From contig NC_134457.1 of NCBI RefSeq assembly GCF_047948215.1, positions 16,094,626 through 16,158,625 of the forward strand: 64,000 nt of DNA, given 5' to 3'. Below are positions 36,531 to 49,400 of the stretch, one piece after another (within the stretch, counting starts at the first letter, position 1; every line of letters begins with the position of its first letter). Source of the stretch: Lycorma delicatula. Taxonomy: Eukaryota > Arthropoda > Insecta > Hemiptera > Fulgoridae. The notes under the pieces were generated by a model. The model was not told the origin of the DNA. It did no database searches and saw only the letters and a program-made list of their open reading frames with translations. Both the position numbers and the translations under genes were made by a program.

Positions 36531-39020
36531 AAATGAACTTTTTAAAAACACATAATTCACAAATGCAAACTTCACAAATTAAATAGAATTTTATACTGAA
36601 AATAACTTCTTAGTAACAAATATAGCACACCGAAGCAAGATTCTGAATCATAACCATAACAATGTTTGAAAATTTTGTTTGTTGAGCATTGCTCTCTGGT
36701 AGGTAAAACACAGATTACTAATATTGTACATCATTACAGCACCCCCTAATGGAGAATTAATGCACTAATAATTAAGAAATAACATCATAATACTGCAGAC
36801 AGACAAATATATATTGTTGCGTGTTCATGGCTCGATCAGAATATCAAGAGGCTGACAATTGAAAATGTTTAATTACAATTTATTAGTTAAAGAATATAAG
36901 TAAAACAAGACAAATCAATAATAATAATAAGCGACAATAATAATTAGAATAACAATAATTGCAACAACAAACAATAATAATAATAAATGTCAATAATAAA
37001 CGAAATAATAATTTTTAGTAATCACAACAACAATAATAATAACAGACAGTGATTACATACAAAACAGAATTGTATTACATATGATTTACATATCCCATGA
37101 AATTCCTACCCTGATAACCCATCTTATGGAGCAACATCTGTTTAGGTATGTCAGTGGGCAGTATTATAAAAGACGATTGTTAAACAAACCTTTAGTAAAA
37201 GGGTCTCTTTTAGCTCCTTTCCGGATTTCTCCCGTTATTATATTTTCTACTACTTTCTTCTTAATTGGTAGGAATTCGTTACTCAGTTCGTGTTACACTA
37301 TTAATGTATTTTTTCTGTTATTGTTTCTCATGGAAGTACTACTAAATTGCTGTTGTGGAATGTGTTGGTAGATAATTTACATCAATTTTCTCAGAATTAA
37401 ATTCTCTATCAGTCTAACCAATAAGTTTTATTTGTTTAGTTACAATTTAACAAAGCTATTTTACATCAAAGCTAAAAAAATGTGTTTTTCAACTTAATTT
37501 TTTTGTTTGTTACACCCTGTTTCATATAAAATAATGGTGATACAGTTCTTAGGCCCATTTTTTTAATGAGAGAAATACACCTTTGAAGCAGAATCCTCCC
37601 GGACACTTTATATATTATTTCATGAGTCTGTATTGTTAATTTTTTTTTTATGTTTGTGAAATAAACTTTATTTTTTTATTGTCTAGGCTCTAAAGTGTTT
37701 TATTTTATCTTATGCTGTAAATTTATTCTAAATTTAGCTTTATTTTTATTAGTCTCTTTACTATTGTAACCATTTGTTTAATTGCATGTTTTTATGTCCT
37801 AATTTAATTTGTTGCAAACACATGTTATATAATGCTCATACATAATATTAAAATGTCCTACCATTTTATGTGAGTGTAGATGGGATGATTTTTCTTGTTA
37901 ATTATTCTTTTTTTTATTGTATCAGTTGCTGTAAGGTTATTTTATCATTTTCCATTTTTGTAGTGATTTAATTTTTAATAAAAGATTTTATTTTTTAATA
38001 AATTTAATCTATTTAACAAAATAATGTGTTTAATATGACATATGATTGTATTAGATATCATTTCCAGATGTTTGGATACTTTAGATAAAATATTGCTTAA
38101 AAGGACTCCCATTATTAACTGGTTTAATAAAAATATTTCTTTATAATGCCTCCAGTTAACTATGCATAAATACTTATGTAAATTTTCTAAATTATTGACC
38201 TTATATGGTTATTTAAATTTAAATGAATATCAGTTAAAAAATATTTAATTAAGATTTATGTTACCATCTCTATTAATAAAAATAATCAACTGCTTTGAAC
38301 CATAATGTTCAGTTTGAATTTTCTGGCCAAATGTAAACATTCTCTTATATTTTTAATGTTCATTTAGAAATTATGCCTCCAAAGATGATGGGCCACCACA
38401 GGACCTTAAGTTACTACTAACTCTATTTTAGCAATTTAAGAAAGTTATATATATGATTTGTCATATTGTAAGAAAAGAGTTTAAAAACCAATTATTATTG
38501 AGCATTTTTTAGTTGACATAAACAAAATTTTATATTAGAAAAGGTACATCTGGAATTTTTTTCACTGGTTATCTCTTTCATCTTATCTTCCTAATGGAAC
38601 TACATGTAGAATTTGAACTTGTTATAATTAAATAAATTTGTTCATATTGATAAAAATATAATCTATCATTATTTCTAAACTTTTTAGTGCATTATTTATT
38701 TACTTATAAATGTTATTGTTTGTAATAAGTTTGTCTAAATTATCTTATCACTTGCAATGTAGATGATAAATTATGCACAAGATTTTCTGTATTATTAAAG
38801 TAAATAAAAGATAAAATTATCATTGCTCTTTATAAAGATTTAAAAGAAAAAAATCAGTGATGATTACATTTGTATATAAGTAGAATTATTTTAAGTATAT
38901 GAAGTGGTATTAAAAATATTATATATATTTATTACATATTAACTCTGAATAAGCATACTTACATTGTAGAATTCTATATTCCTATATGAAGATTCTATGC
39001 TTTTTTGTCTGTAAAGAATG
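36531..39020. other. Intron of the ninein-like gene, no gene
   Basis: AT-rich. (AAT)n/(AAC)n-rich low complexity at about 36900-37060. The frame 37081-37371 is unsupported. A 'tgttgcgtgttcatggctc' start at 36816 looks a little like an LTR edge, but no second LTR, primer site or polypurine tract is visible. Confidence 0.5.
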
Positions 39021-40269
39021 AGGTGTAATCAAAAAATAATGGAAGTTTTAATTTTATCAAAAAAACTTTATTTATTCTCATTGACATTTTTCCCTTCAAT
39101 CCCCCAGAGTTGCTACATGTTTATGCCCAGAGTGTTTTGTGATCTTCAACACAGTTGTGGAAAGCATTTTTTGGTATGGACTTTTAAGTTCACCAAGCAA
39201 TGATTTTTTTTCCATCTATCATAGAAAATAATCCTTTCAGTGTTCTCTTAATTAGTGGGGATAAAAAAAAAAGTTGCAGAGTCCCATGTCGGGAGAATGT
39301 GGAGGCTGTAGTATCAGTGTGATGTATGTTTTAGCTAAATTAATAGCAAATTAGTAGTGAAGTGTAAACAGGATCATTGTTCTGGTGCAAATTCCAAGAA
39401 TAATTTGCGCACATTTGTGATAGTTTTCTTTCAGATTGTCTCATGTAAACTTACTGTCAAATGACTAAGTAATGCTGTTTAGTTGATACTTTACGTAGTA
39501 GCAATTCGAAATGGACAATACTATTGCAGTCGAAAAAAATGGGAAGAGAATCTAAACATTTGATCAAACTCCACATGTTTTGTAAAGTCTCATTTCTGTT
39601 GGAAACTTTCATTGGGATGATTGAATCTTTGTTTCAATGTCATAACTGTACACCCACCTTTTGTCATATGTTAAGACACGTTTGAATAATTCTGAGTTAT
39701 CAACTATGTCAGCAAACAATTGTTCTGCAATGTTGCCCTTGTTGAAAAGTCTGGAATAAAATTTGCTGCTACTCATTTCATACTCAAAATGTCAGTCAAA
39801 ATTGTTTTATATGGGCCATAAGATATTCCCATCTTTTCAGCAATTTGTCAAATAGTGATTTATTATTGGTTACAATGATGTTTATTTTCTAATATTTTCT
39901 TCAGTTATTGATCTGTTCAGATATTCTACCCTTTTATTTTCCATGGCCTTGAAACCACTTTTACCACTCAAAACCCTTAGTGTTGACGTAACATCCTCAC
40001 TATTTTACTGCACTCTATCCCATTTTTAATGCAAAACTTAATGCAGATCTAGTAGGTTTTTCCTGTCATTTTCAAACAAAATAAATCACCACTCGTAATA
40101 AAAATATCCTAATTACTCACTTGACATATTTGAAGTGTCCAAATGAGCTAAAAACATTGATATGCATATAAGACAATGCTGCTGTCATGACACAAAGACA
40201 AATTTAGTCGAAAAGACATAATGCACATTGTCTTAAATTAAAAAGTTGTCATTATTTTTTGATCACCCT
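39021..40269 (-). mobile_element. Mariner element with TIRs, heavily decayed
   Basis: Inverted terminal repeats share ATCAAAAAATAATG and lie at 39021-39049 and 40241-40269; the length is typical for mariner. The - strand transposase is in pieces: YDKRWVYSYDIETKIQSSQ (first catalytic region, about 39650), AQIILGICTRTMILF, QPPHSPDMGLCNFFF (third catalytic region, with Asn where Asp is expected), and a C-terminal remnant. Stops in every frame. It sits in the 8.6 kb intron of the ninein-like gene. Confidence 0.85.
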
Positions 40270-41183
40270 TTTATGTAGGCAGAACTGCAACTGGTAATTT
40301 TAAACTTACCACTATGTGTTGAGTAAACATTTGTTTACTTATGACTGATATTTATTGTACTCCAAAATGAGGTTATTATAAAAATGTATAAATATGTGGC
40401 TGATAAATAATCAGTAAAATTTATGTTTTGTGGAAGTCAAAAATATCATGCTTATTTGGAAAAATTACCTTAAACTTTTGTAGTTTACCTTGCATTAATT
40501 TATAATTATTGTTTATCCACGTGCAATAAGTAACAATAAACAATAAAGCAGTAAACTTTAAAATCTAATTTCTAATATTTATAAGTGAAATATATTTAAT
40601 GACTGATTAAAAAAAAAAATCTTCAAAATTTGTACGTCCAAGTAAACACAACAAAAAAAAATCACTCTGATAAACAATACATTGAAGAGTTATAAATAAT
40701 TAATGGAAACTTTTTATGATCATTCCATACAGTCTATGTAAGAACTATTAAACTTAATAGCACATTTGTCATAAAATTTGCTATTACTTCATTGTTATAC
40801 ATAGTGATATAACAGTCCTATATGCTGTGGCAGAACTAGTGTACATGTTAGTCATTTTTATGAGCTTATATTTTTTTTATCATAAACTAAATATAGAAAA
40901 TGTGTTATCTAACTTGCTTAAATGAGTTTAAATTTCTTTTATTCTTATTACAAAATTAGATTGCAAATGTATTGCATCTGCACATAGTTGTTTATTTTCT
41001 GCTAATCAGTATTTTTTTATTAATATCTCCCTGTTAATAGTATATTTATTGATCTTTTATCAGTAATAAAAAAGATTAATATGTACATGTTAATTAATGT
41101 AAATAGAATTTAATATATATATATATATATATATATATGTTTATATATGTCTTAGAAACACATCAGTGTTTATTTATTGGCAG
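40270..41183. other. Intron, nothing recognised
   Basis: AT-rich with a (TA)n tract at about 41112-41138 shortly before the next exon. Confidence 0.55.
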
Positions 41184-41287
41184 GTCTTGCTATCTGTCAA
41201 CCACTGCGTCACAGTGAAAGTGGTTTGGGTGCTGATCTTGATACTTTGGATGATTCTTTAACACTTTCTAACTGTAGTGACAATACG
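41184..41287 (+). CDS. Ninein-like protein, acidic linker exon
   Basis: After GGCAG, two bases complete the Gly codon from 32561, then 34 codons to a GTAAGT donor in phase 0: LAICQPLRHSESGLGADLDT then LDDSLTLSNCSDNT. It is acidic and Ser-rich, continuing the non-coiled linker of the previous exon. The exact phase match across an 8.6 kb intron full of elements supports the join. Confidence 0.72.
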
Positions 41288-42094
41288 GTAAGTAATTTTT
41301 TTTTTTTACACATATATGTATAATTGTTACTTATGAATTTTTTTTTTATATAAAAGTTATAACATCAGACTGTTTATTATATTCATTATCAAATATGGTG
41401 TATCAAAATGCTGTAAAAGAAATAGTACACTTTATATTATATTTAGTATCTGATCAAGACATGATTTGTGCACACTAATACTTCCAGGGAAGACAGACAT
41501 TCTCCTCTTTGGTCAGAACTTCTAATGATAATACACTACACTGTTGTCGAAAATTTAAGAAAATAAACTCACTATGGAATGAAGGGGTTTTCAATTTTGC
41601 AAGATCCTGAATTATATGTTAATTCTAATGTAGTATGCTCAAATAACCCTCAAGGATAGTGGTACAAATTTTCTACCACTAATTTTTCCAAATGTTGAAT
41701 AGTGGTACAGATAGTGTACTACCTATATAAATTCTTACATAAACATGGTACGGTGGATCATTTTTTATACCACATAAAACTGAAATGTTCCTGAAACTGA
41801 AGTGTTATAGTAATGAACATCACCTTACAACTTATAATAATTTAACAATAGCTTAGTCATTTTATATGTATTCATAGAACAGCTAAGCAAGTTTTTTTTT
41901 GCATTGTTTACTAATATTCAATACTAATGTTACTTTTCATTTTTAATAAAATGATTTAGTTCAGTTCTTGACGTGTCCTTGTACGAATGTACAGTTGTTT
42001 CCTTCTATAATATGTGACGTGCTAGTTAATGTTTTGTATGCATTAATGAATTAGTATGTTTTTTGCACATCTGTGTTAGTAAATTTTTTTTTAG
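41288..42094. other. Intron, nothing recognised
   Basis: AT-rich. A repeated 'gtggtaca' word near 41660 and 41702 has no further structure. Confidence 0.5.
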
Positions 42095-43320
42095 AATGGC
42101 AGAATTTAAATCCATAATTAAGTATAAAAAGTTTGTAGTCAAGTTCATGAAATAGTTAATAACAAATATGATTTTATAAAGTTGAAAGACAAACAAAAAT
42201 GTGTAGAAAGAACTGCTGTAGCTTGTGGAAATTCAATATCATAAGTTGTAAAACTGTGAAAAGAAAAGAGGAATGTTCTTAAATCTAAATTGCAGCCAAA
42301 AAAAGTCTAAACAATATTCAAAACCAGTTAGTGGATTAGACAACTTTGATTGACTGCCTAAATTAAATAAATTACGTGAAGAACTTCAAAAGAGTATTCA
42401 ATTTAAAGGTTCTAGAACTACACTAGCAGCTATCCTGAAAGAGTTAGGGCTTAAGTGATGTAAAATTGATGATAATAATGGGAAACTTTTAATTGAAAAA
42501 GAAGACATCTGATGGAAGAGGATAGAATATCCCTCAATCCATAAAAGTAAAATGACTTTATTGCAGAAAAGGAAATTCTTTGATTTTTTTATTTGATCGA
42601 ATGATAGTGCTAGAGAGTAAAAGTGCTGATTAATAAAGGTGATCTATATTAATTCACACTGTAGGAGAAGTGGGATTCATTCTGAATGCAATGTTAACTG
42701 GGAAAATGAGTTCAAAAAGTGGTAACTATCACGACAGCATTAACATTTGAAAAATTAAGGCATCTGAAAAATTAATTCCTGGTCTTTCTCCCCAGTCAGT
42801 GGTTCTTTTTGGTTATGCGCCATACCACAGTTCACTTCTAGAGAAGCCTCCGAATTCAGATAATAAGAAAAGTGGCATGATTAATTGGTTAGAAAAGAAC
42901 AATATTCCATTTAATAAAGCAATGTTAAAACCGCAACTGTGTGACATAATTAAAAAATTATGTACTATTTTTATGAACTGTTAAAAAAACACAGGCATTA
43001 GGTTCTGCAACTTTCATTTTATCATGCCGATTTAAATCTGATCAAGATATTATGATCAGTTCTGAAAACATAAATGTGATAATATTATCACATTTAAAAA
43101 TTAGCTTAGGAAAAATTCAATAAAATAAATAAGGATGATTGGATATCAAACAGTAAACATGTAAAAAAAAAAGCTGAAACTGAATTTAGGAAGATGGAAC
43201 TACTAATTGATAAAATGATGGATAAATTTACCACATCTAGATAGTAGTGATGAAAGTGACTATTCTGATGAAGACAGAGAAGATTATGAAATTGCAGAGG
43301 AACTGGACATATAATGACAT
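42095..43320 (+). mobile_element. IS630/Tc1-related transposase relic
   Basis: Readable + strand pieces in order: LREELQKSIQFKGSRTTLAA, ILKELGLK, NGKLLIEKEDI, HTVGEVGFILNAML, then 42799-42984 with GYAPYHSSLLEKPPNSDNKK and WLEKNNIPFNKAMLKPQLCD, and an acidic Ser/Asp-rich tail (DESDYSDEDREDYE). The block normally reads '(V/M)DNAPYHS...KPPN...K..I..WL...NIPF...M.K.EL'. Here the catalytic DNA is replaced by GYA, so the enzyme would be dead even without its stops. The terminal repeats were not found. Confidence 0.8.
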
Positions 43321-44039
43321 GGACATATAATGCAAACTTCAAGTAAGTGTTGATAATAATAATATTACAGTCAACAATGAAATGAAAACAACCAACCATA
43401 CAAAAAAAAATTGAAAATTCTAAATATTATAAAAAAAAGAATTGTACAATAGTAATAATAATAATAATTATACATCTAATTTGGTCCATTTACAGATACA
43501 CATTCAAGCACTAGTTAAGATTTTTTTAAATTTAAAAATACACTTAAATTAAAATTCTTGTTTTTTCTATCTATTTATTGAATTATTAATACTAATTATA
43601 TAATAATATAACTAATAAAACATGAAAACTGTAATAAATTGAACATGCATAAGTGAAAGTACAATTATTATTGTTATCCTATTAGATGGGTGTAAATGTT
43701 TCTAGGTTCAGTAATAATTACGTATTAATCTTTTCCAGTACAAGCTTTTATTTTCATTGTACGCACTTGAAAAGAATACAGTTTTTATTAAGTTGTGTTC
43801 ATTGATTAAAAAAGATATTTTTTACAAAGTTTTATATTTAATTGGTGACATATGTTAGTGTTAAAAATTTGAACTTCTACTTTTTCTAATCCAAGTTCAT
43901 TTATATCCCAACATATATGGAAAAAAATCGAAGGTTATACCTTTTTTATAATGAAAAAAATTGCTACATATTTATCCATGGGATAAATCTACTATTTATA
44001 TACTAAAATCTCAAAGAATGTATAATGTAATACAGGTGT
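43321..44039. other. Intron, nothing recognised
   Basis: AT-rich, with AT-only simple sequence near 43445-43475. Confidence 0.5.
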
Positions 44040-44540
44040 CAAAAACAGATTGGCACAAGCGACAGAAAGCTTCCTTGCAGAGAAGAAACTTTCAGTAACA
44101 AATATAGATATCTAATTATTACCGATGTATAAAGTATAAGAATATTTAGAAAAAATTCTTGAAAATATTTTTATGGGGTTTAATACTTCATGATAGTGAA
44201 ACGTGGACAATTATGATAAACTGAAAAGAAAAGAACAGGAACCTTTGAAATATTGAGTTATGAAGAATATTGAAAATTAAGGTAGTTAATAAAATTTGAA
44301 ATGAAAATGACTTCGATAACTATGAAAGGTGAGAAATTTGTAAAAAGATGAACTGTTGGTGGACTGTGTGTTAAGATATTCAAATTTAATTAACTTAATG
44401 ATAGGATGTTTAGAAAGCAATAACTATAGAAAAATGGAAGAAAATCATTTCATTACAGAAAAATGGAAGAGGAAGTGATTTTATTAAACAAGCAATAAGG
44501 ATGTAGTAAATATATTGAAGTAATATAATTAGCTTAAAAC
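44040..44540 (+). mobile_element. LINE C-terminal relic
   Basis: Frame-broken + strand text resembles the C-terminal region of the LINE at 10271-12480: LAQATESFLAEKKLSVTNI, then an 'ILENIFMGFNTS...SETWTI' block (compare 'VYVWSIALYGSE.W' there), followed by Lys-rich debris. Too eroded to place further. Confidence 0.55.
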
Positions 44541-44917
44541 AGAAAGAAATTGAGAATAGCATGTTGTCTCATTTTTGTTGTTTTTCTTTTGGGTGTTGAA
44601 ATATCAAATTTATGCATTATCCAGATTATAATGTCTCAATTTCATTTCACAAAAATGATTTTTAGTTTATTAAAAATCTGTAAAGTTAATGCTTTGTAAT
44701 GTAAACCTCATTGGAAATATGATGACTAAGATCAGTTGTTCATAATTATCTCACTTTGTTATTCATTTTTATATGTACCATGATAATGGTACCATTTAAA
44801 CGATGATAATTTATGTTTTAATGGGTTATTATTTATCTTTGGATAATCTTTATTTATTTATATAATTTTTAAAGAACTTTTCATTAAATATAACATTTTT
44901 TTCTTTCTTAATTTCAG

Positions 44918-45028
44918 ATAAGTTTTAAAGTTGGAAGTGATGCAAGCAAGGATGCAGATGTTGGAAAACTTCAGGCACATATTATTGAACTAGAACATAT
45001 GGTAGAACAATATCGACTAAAATTAGCG
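44918..45028 (+). CDS. Ninein-like protein, last exon seen
   Basis: 37 codons, phase 0, after ATTTCAG and before a GTAACT donor: ISFKVGSDASKDADVGK then LQAHIIELEHMVEQYRLKLA, which returns to coiled coil. If the donor is not used, the frame runs on VTNSNDI to a TAA at 45050-45052, giving a possible short C-terminus. No later exon was found on the + strand, so the true end is unknown. Confidence 0.72.
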
Positions 45029-47239
45029 GTAACTAATAGTAATGATATCTAATAATTTAATTTTATAGTATTTATTATGTATTGATATTTTATAGTGTTA
45101 TATTTTATATATTGACAGCATTGTAAGCTAGTAAAATTTTATCATACACTTTAATGACATGTTATTTCTATAAATATTTATATTCTGTTTTCTAAATTAT
45201 ATTTATATACATAGAACTTTTCATTATATAAATGATAATAATTTGTTTTGATCATATATAGTATATAATTTTTTTAACAATTTAACAAAAAAATAAATGA
45301 TGAACCAAAGTTTTATTAATTGATATCTTACTTTTAAAATTATTTTAACTACTAATTAAAAAAAAAGTGGTTTTTACATTTATCATGGCCAACACCTTTA
45401 CAACTGTCGAATTAAGGATAAATATCTGAAAATTTTTAATTTCTGAAAATTACAAGCTTAAATTACTTATTAATTTTTAATACTGTATTAAAAAATTGTT
45501 CTTACTTTAACTGAATATTGATGCATGTTGTGTATGTAAGTTTCTTTTTATTATTTATTTAACTTGTTTATTACAGCTTTATAGCTAGTTGTAATATTTC
45601 AATAATGATAGATTAAATAATTTTGAATTTTCATTGCTGTTGTATAAATGTATATCATACTGAGCAGATGTTTTATAGTGCTTAGATCCGATGATAATTG
45701 CACAATTTTAATTCATTTGTTGGTTCTTTTCTACACTTTTCTTCCATGAATGATTTTAGAATAGTAATTCAATCTTTTAATAAAAATAAGTGGTAGCGAT
45801 TAGCAAGGATATTCTTCCACTGCTGACCATTTCATGATAATCTCATATTACCTAGCATATTATAAACCATTGTTATGATCTAATGTTTATCATTTATACA
45901 ACATGACTTTGTTATAGTCTAACTTATCTTAAAACGTTTTTATCCTTTTACTTCTAATAAAACAATAAAATACTCTTTTATCCATTTATTTGTGAAAACT
46001 GTTTTAGAATTGCTAGTCATGAGAAAATCTCACATTTTTCATCCATTTCAAAAATAAAAACCAAAACGTTCAGTTCTTCAGTTAGAAAGATGGTTCTTAT
46101 CATTTTTTTGTTATCTATTATTATATTATAGATATATTATGGCTTTGATATATGGATATAGATATAGATATATTACACTTTTGTAACTGTAACTCCATTC
46201 TGGCTACTTGTCAGGAGAGGAGAAATAACTGTGCTGCTTAACATTTTTTGATGTTCAAAGAGCAGCTGTTGACTTATTATCTATTTTTATTGCTTACTAG
46301 ATGATAAAGATTTAAAAAATTTTATTTAATCAATAATTTTAATTAATTTTTATTGTTACATTTGGAGTTACGTTTGTCTGGCTCTAAATATTTATGCCAT
46401 ACATAGCAGATAATGCTAGAGTTATAGTGTAACTGAAAGAATTTCACTAAACAATTTATTTCTGTTAATTGCTTATTCTTTAAATTATTCCTTGAATTCC
46501 CTTTAATATGACAACACAAAATTATTGTAAATAGAAACAAGTCATAAGATATATAAATATTAAAAGAATAATGTAGTTGCATTACAGTAAAATTTATTTA
46601 AAACATAACAGTTATGTACAATATTATGAAAAAGTATAATGATTTTTATTATTTTAATAAAGAAAAACAAAATTTCTAAACAGAACCAAGTCAAAAAATG
46701 TTATAAGAAAGAAATATAATAAAATAAATGAAAATATAATAAAAAGAAAGAAATATAATAAAATATAAGAAAATATAACAACTAGGATAATCTAGTTGTA
46801 TTAAAATTAGATTTATTTAAGAGTAACATTAATTACATACAATGACAGTATTATTTTATTAAAGAAAGAAAAAGTTTCTGATCATAACCCCCCCCCAAAA
46901 AAAAAATACAATGCTATATGACAAAATACAATTTTTATTAGTTAAAAATACTTATTATTGTTATGAAAAATATTTTTTCTTATTCTTTTACTTCGAGTTT
47001 GTTTAACACAAATTTAACAGTATTAACATCATCACTTTTTAAAAGAGGCAAAGTTGTGAGTCATGTCAGTACTATCAGATTTTTTTATTGATATAAAATA
47101 CAAATATCATGATAAAAATACCATGATTGTTAATTATTTAAAAACACAATCATTATTACAAAAATTAGTTTATATTCATTAACATAATCTCTTTGAATAT
47201 ATAATACTATACTAAAAATTAAAAATAGCAAAAAGCTTT
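45029..47239. other. AT-rich spacer or intron, no gene
   Basis: No coding signal. Low-complexity (ATAATAAAA-type) tandem text at about 46700-46790 and a C-run/A-run at about 46888-46908. Confidence 0.55.
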
Positions 47240-47878
47240 TTAGTCATCGTCTTCATCAGAGCAATCAAATTATCATTTTCACAGCCTTCATTCAGACATT
47301 TATAAAAACTATGATGTTCTTTAATCAAATCTGACTGGCATAAAACCATCAAACCATTTATTTTATCATTATGATTCTGTAGTGGTTCATGATAATCAGG
47401 CTGCAGCTAAAACACTAACGAGGACGAGCAACATTTTCTGTGAATACAGATTTTCCTAAATTCTTCCTTATTTTTATACTGTGTATTGCAAATCTTTTTT
47501 TTTAAAATTTGAAGTGTACTATCTGAAACTAGTGAATTTGATTACAATCAATATAATTTTTTTTCTTTTTTATTAGGACTTTCTTTCTGCATTGACTTGA
47601 AATCTAAAAATTCTTTTTGTTCCATTTCTATTACATCATGTTTTCTATTTTTAGAAGCCATTCTTACAAGAGTGAAACTATCCTGATGGATCATAAATAT
47701 CTACATTCTTTGAATATTTCACATTCCATTTGTGAATGATCCAGTTCAAAATAACACTGATCAGTAGATTGAATTTTTAAAGATTGTACAACATGAAAAA
47801 GCATAATGATATTGTGATTTTGTCCCCTGCAACTGTCGGAGAACAGATTAATTGGACGTCTATCAGCAACATATTGCA

Positions 47879-47914
<36 letters not shown>

Positions 47915-49396
47915 ACTTCAATAAAACCTCATGTAGCCATCCCATCATTATAGATGTAATTTGTATTATGTTTTGTAACCACATTATATACAATAAGGTT
48001 GTAAACAGCCAATCTGTGTTTGTAAAAATTTTTTAAGAAATTGAACAACAGTACCAGACTTCTTTGAGATCAAATAAATGTCATTTTCTTACAGATTTCT
48101 TCCTTATATTTGTTTTTCAGTGACAAGCAAATGTTTTTGTTTATTTGTCTTCATAAAATGTTTTTCTTGTGCTTGCTGATCAATGAGTAAATTTCTGTAG
48201 CAAAAACATTGATAACTTTCGTCTTTTCTTGCTTTGTGGAATGTAAAATTAAATTTAGTATTAAAGATTTCTCTGTGTAACCATAATTTTTCTGCATTCA
48301 CACTGCGTTCTTTACATTGCTGTGTATACAGCTCGTACATAATATTGATGTTTAAATCACCAGCCAACTACTTCTTGAAGCTGTCAACATGGCAATAATG
48401 CAATTGAATTGAGGGAAATGAATTTACATGTTCTTTACTATTTTCCCTACATTCTTCAGGTCTCTTTACACTTGGACATGACTTACGTTGTATTATTTAT
48501 ATCTCATTTCTTTATTATATTTCTGGGAAATGTTTTTGACATCAAGAATGCTAAGAAAAAATGTCAAACATACTTGTAGTACTTTGTTAATTTTGAAAAA
48601 ATGATAATTTTTTATTACTTTTTGAAAATCTACAAAAGTTGCACAAATTCTTTCCTTAGGAACTTCCTTCATCAATGAAGCAAAATACTGTTTGTTTATT
48701 GATATCTTTCACAGCCCAGAATTTTTCAAAAATCAGTCTATTCTCATCTTCAGTTAAAAGCTGAGATTACACTTTCTTGAATATTTTGAACAGTTCTTAT
48801 TAACAAATTTCTGTTCTGAAACTATTACTGAAGATGGAAACATATGCCTTTCCTGATTGACACAATTTTCCCAGATTTTTTTTTCCATGTAAGAGAGTTT
48901 CTACAACTTTTCGTACTTTTTTTATCTCTTGTATTTACAACTTGTTCTGCAAACAATTCCCCTCTTGTGTCCTTGATGGAAGCATCTGTTGTATTAGCTA
49001 CTGTAAATAAATAAAAGCCTTTACTTGCAGCAACTACATCATCTGGACTTTGTACTTTCTTTCCCAGTGTTGTGACTACAGTAACTGTTAAGTTCATTAG
49101 AAAGTAACATTGCTCTCCATGTTTTTAATCAACTGCCTTTCATCAGCTACCCTCAACAACTTCCAGCATTTTCTACATAAGACACACCTTTCTACATTTG
49201 TCCTGAATTCATTTTTTTAAAGATCTGTACAAAGTATTGTTGCTGGTATTATATTTCGGAATCTTATAACTAATAATAAAAACTGTATTAATGCACAACT
49301 TCCTTTATTTTTTTTTTAGAGAGGTAGATTATCTTTCTTTATTTTCCTATGTTTGTTGATTTTAATTTTTGAATGCACACACAAATCTATAGTCTA
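47240..49396 (-). mobile_element. Transposon-derived gene, unnamed insect family, decayed
   Basis: On the - strand from high to low: KMLEVV...ADERQLIKNMES (about 49200), NLTVTVVTTLGKKVQS-type piece (49097-48825), VCLTFFLSILDVKNISQKYN (about 48570), DLNINIMYELYTQQCKERSV and NTKFNFTFHKARKDESYQCF (48367-48104), and RRPINLFSDSCRGQNHNII (about 47850). The order FFL.TLDI / DLNI..MY.LY..C / FN..FH..+KD.C..C / SDSC.GQN is one I know from a repeated, transposon-like gene family annotated as uncharacterized in many insects. Stops and shifts break it. Its N-terminal part seems to continue at 51541-51730 beyond the piggyBac. Confidence 0.7.
47881..47912. repeat. (TA)n microsatellite
   Basis: Uninterrupted TA run inside the transposon-derived gene, encoding an artefactual Tyr-Ile repeat on the - strand. 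Confidence 0.95.
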
Positions 49397-49400
49397 TTAA

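Noticed and set aside
36901..37060. A CRISPR-like or structured tandem array
   Set aside because: It is irregular (AAT)n/(AAC)n simple sequence without a repeat-spacer structure, in an animal genome.
36816..37620. A possible solo LTR starting TGTTGCG
   Set aside because: No matching CA end, target duplication, primer site or second copy could be identified.
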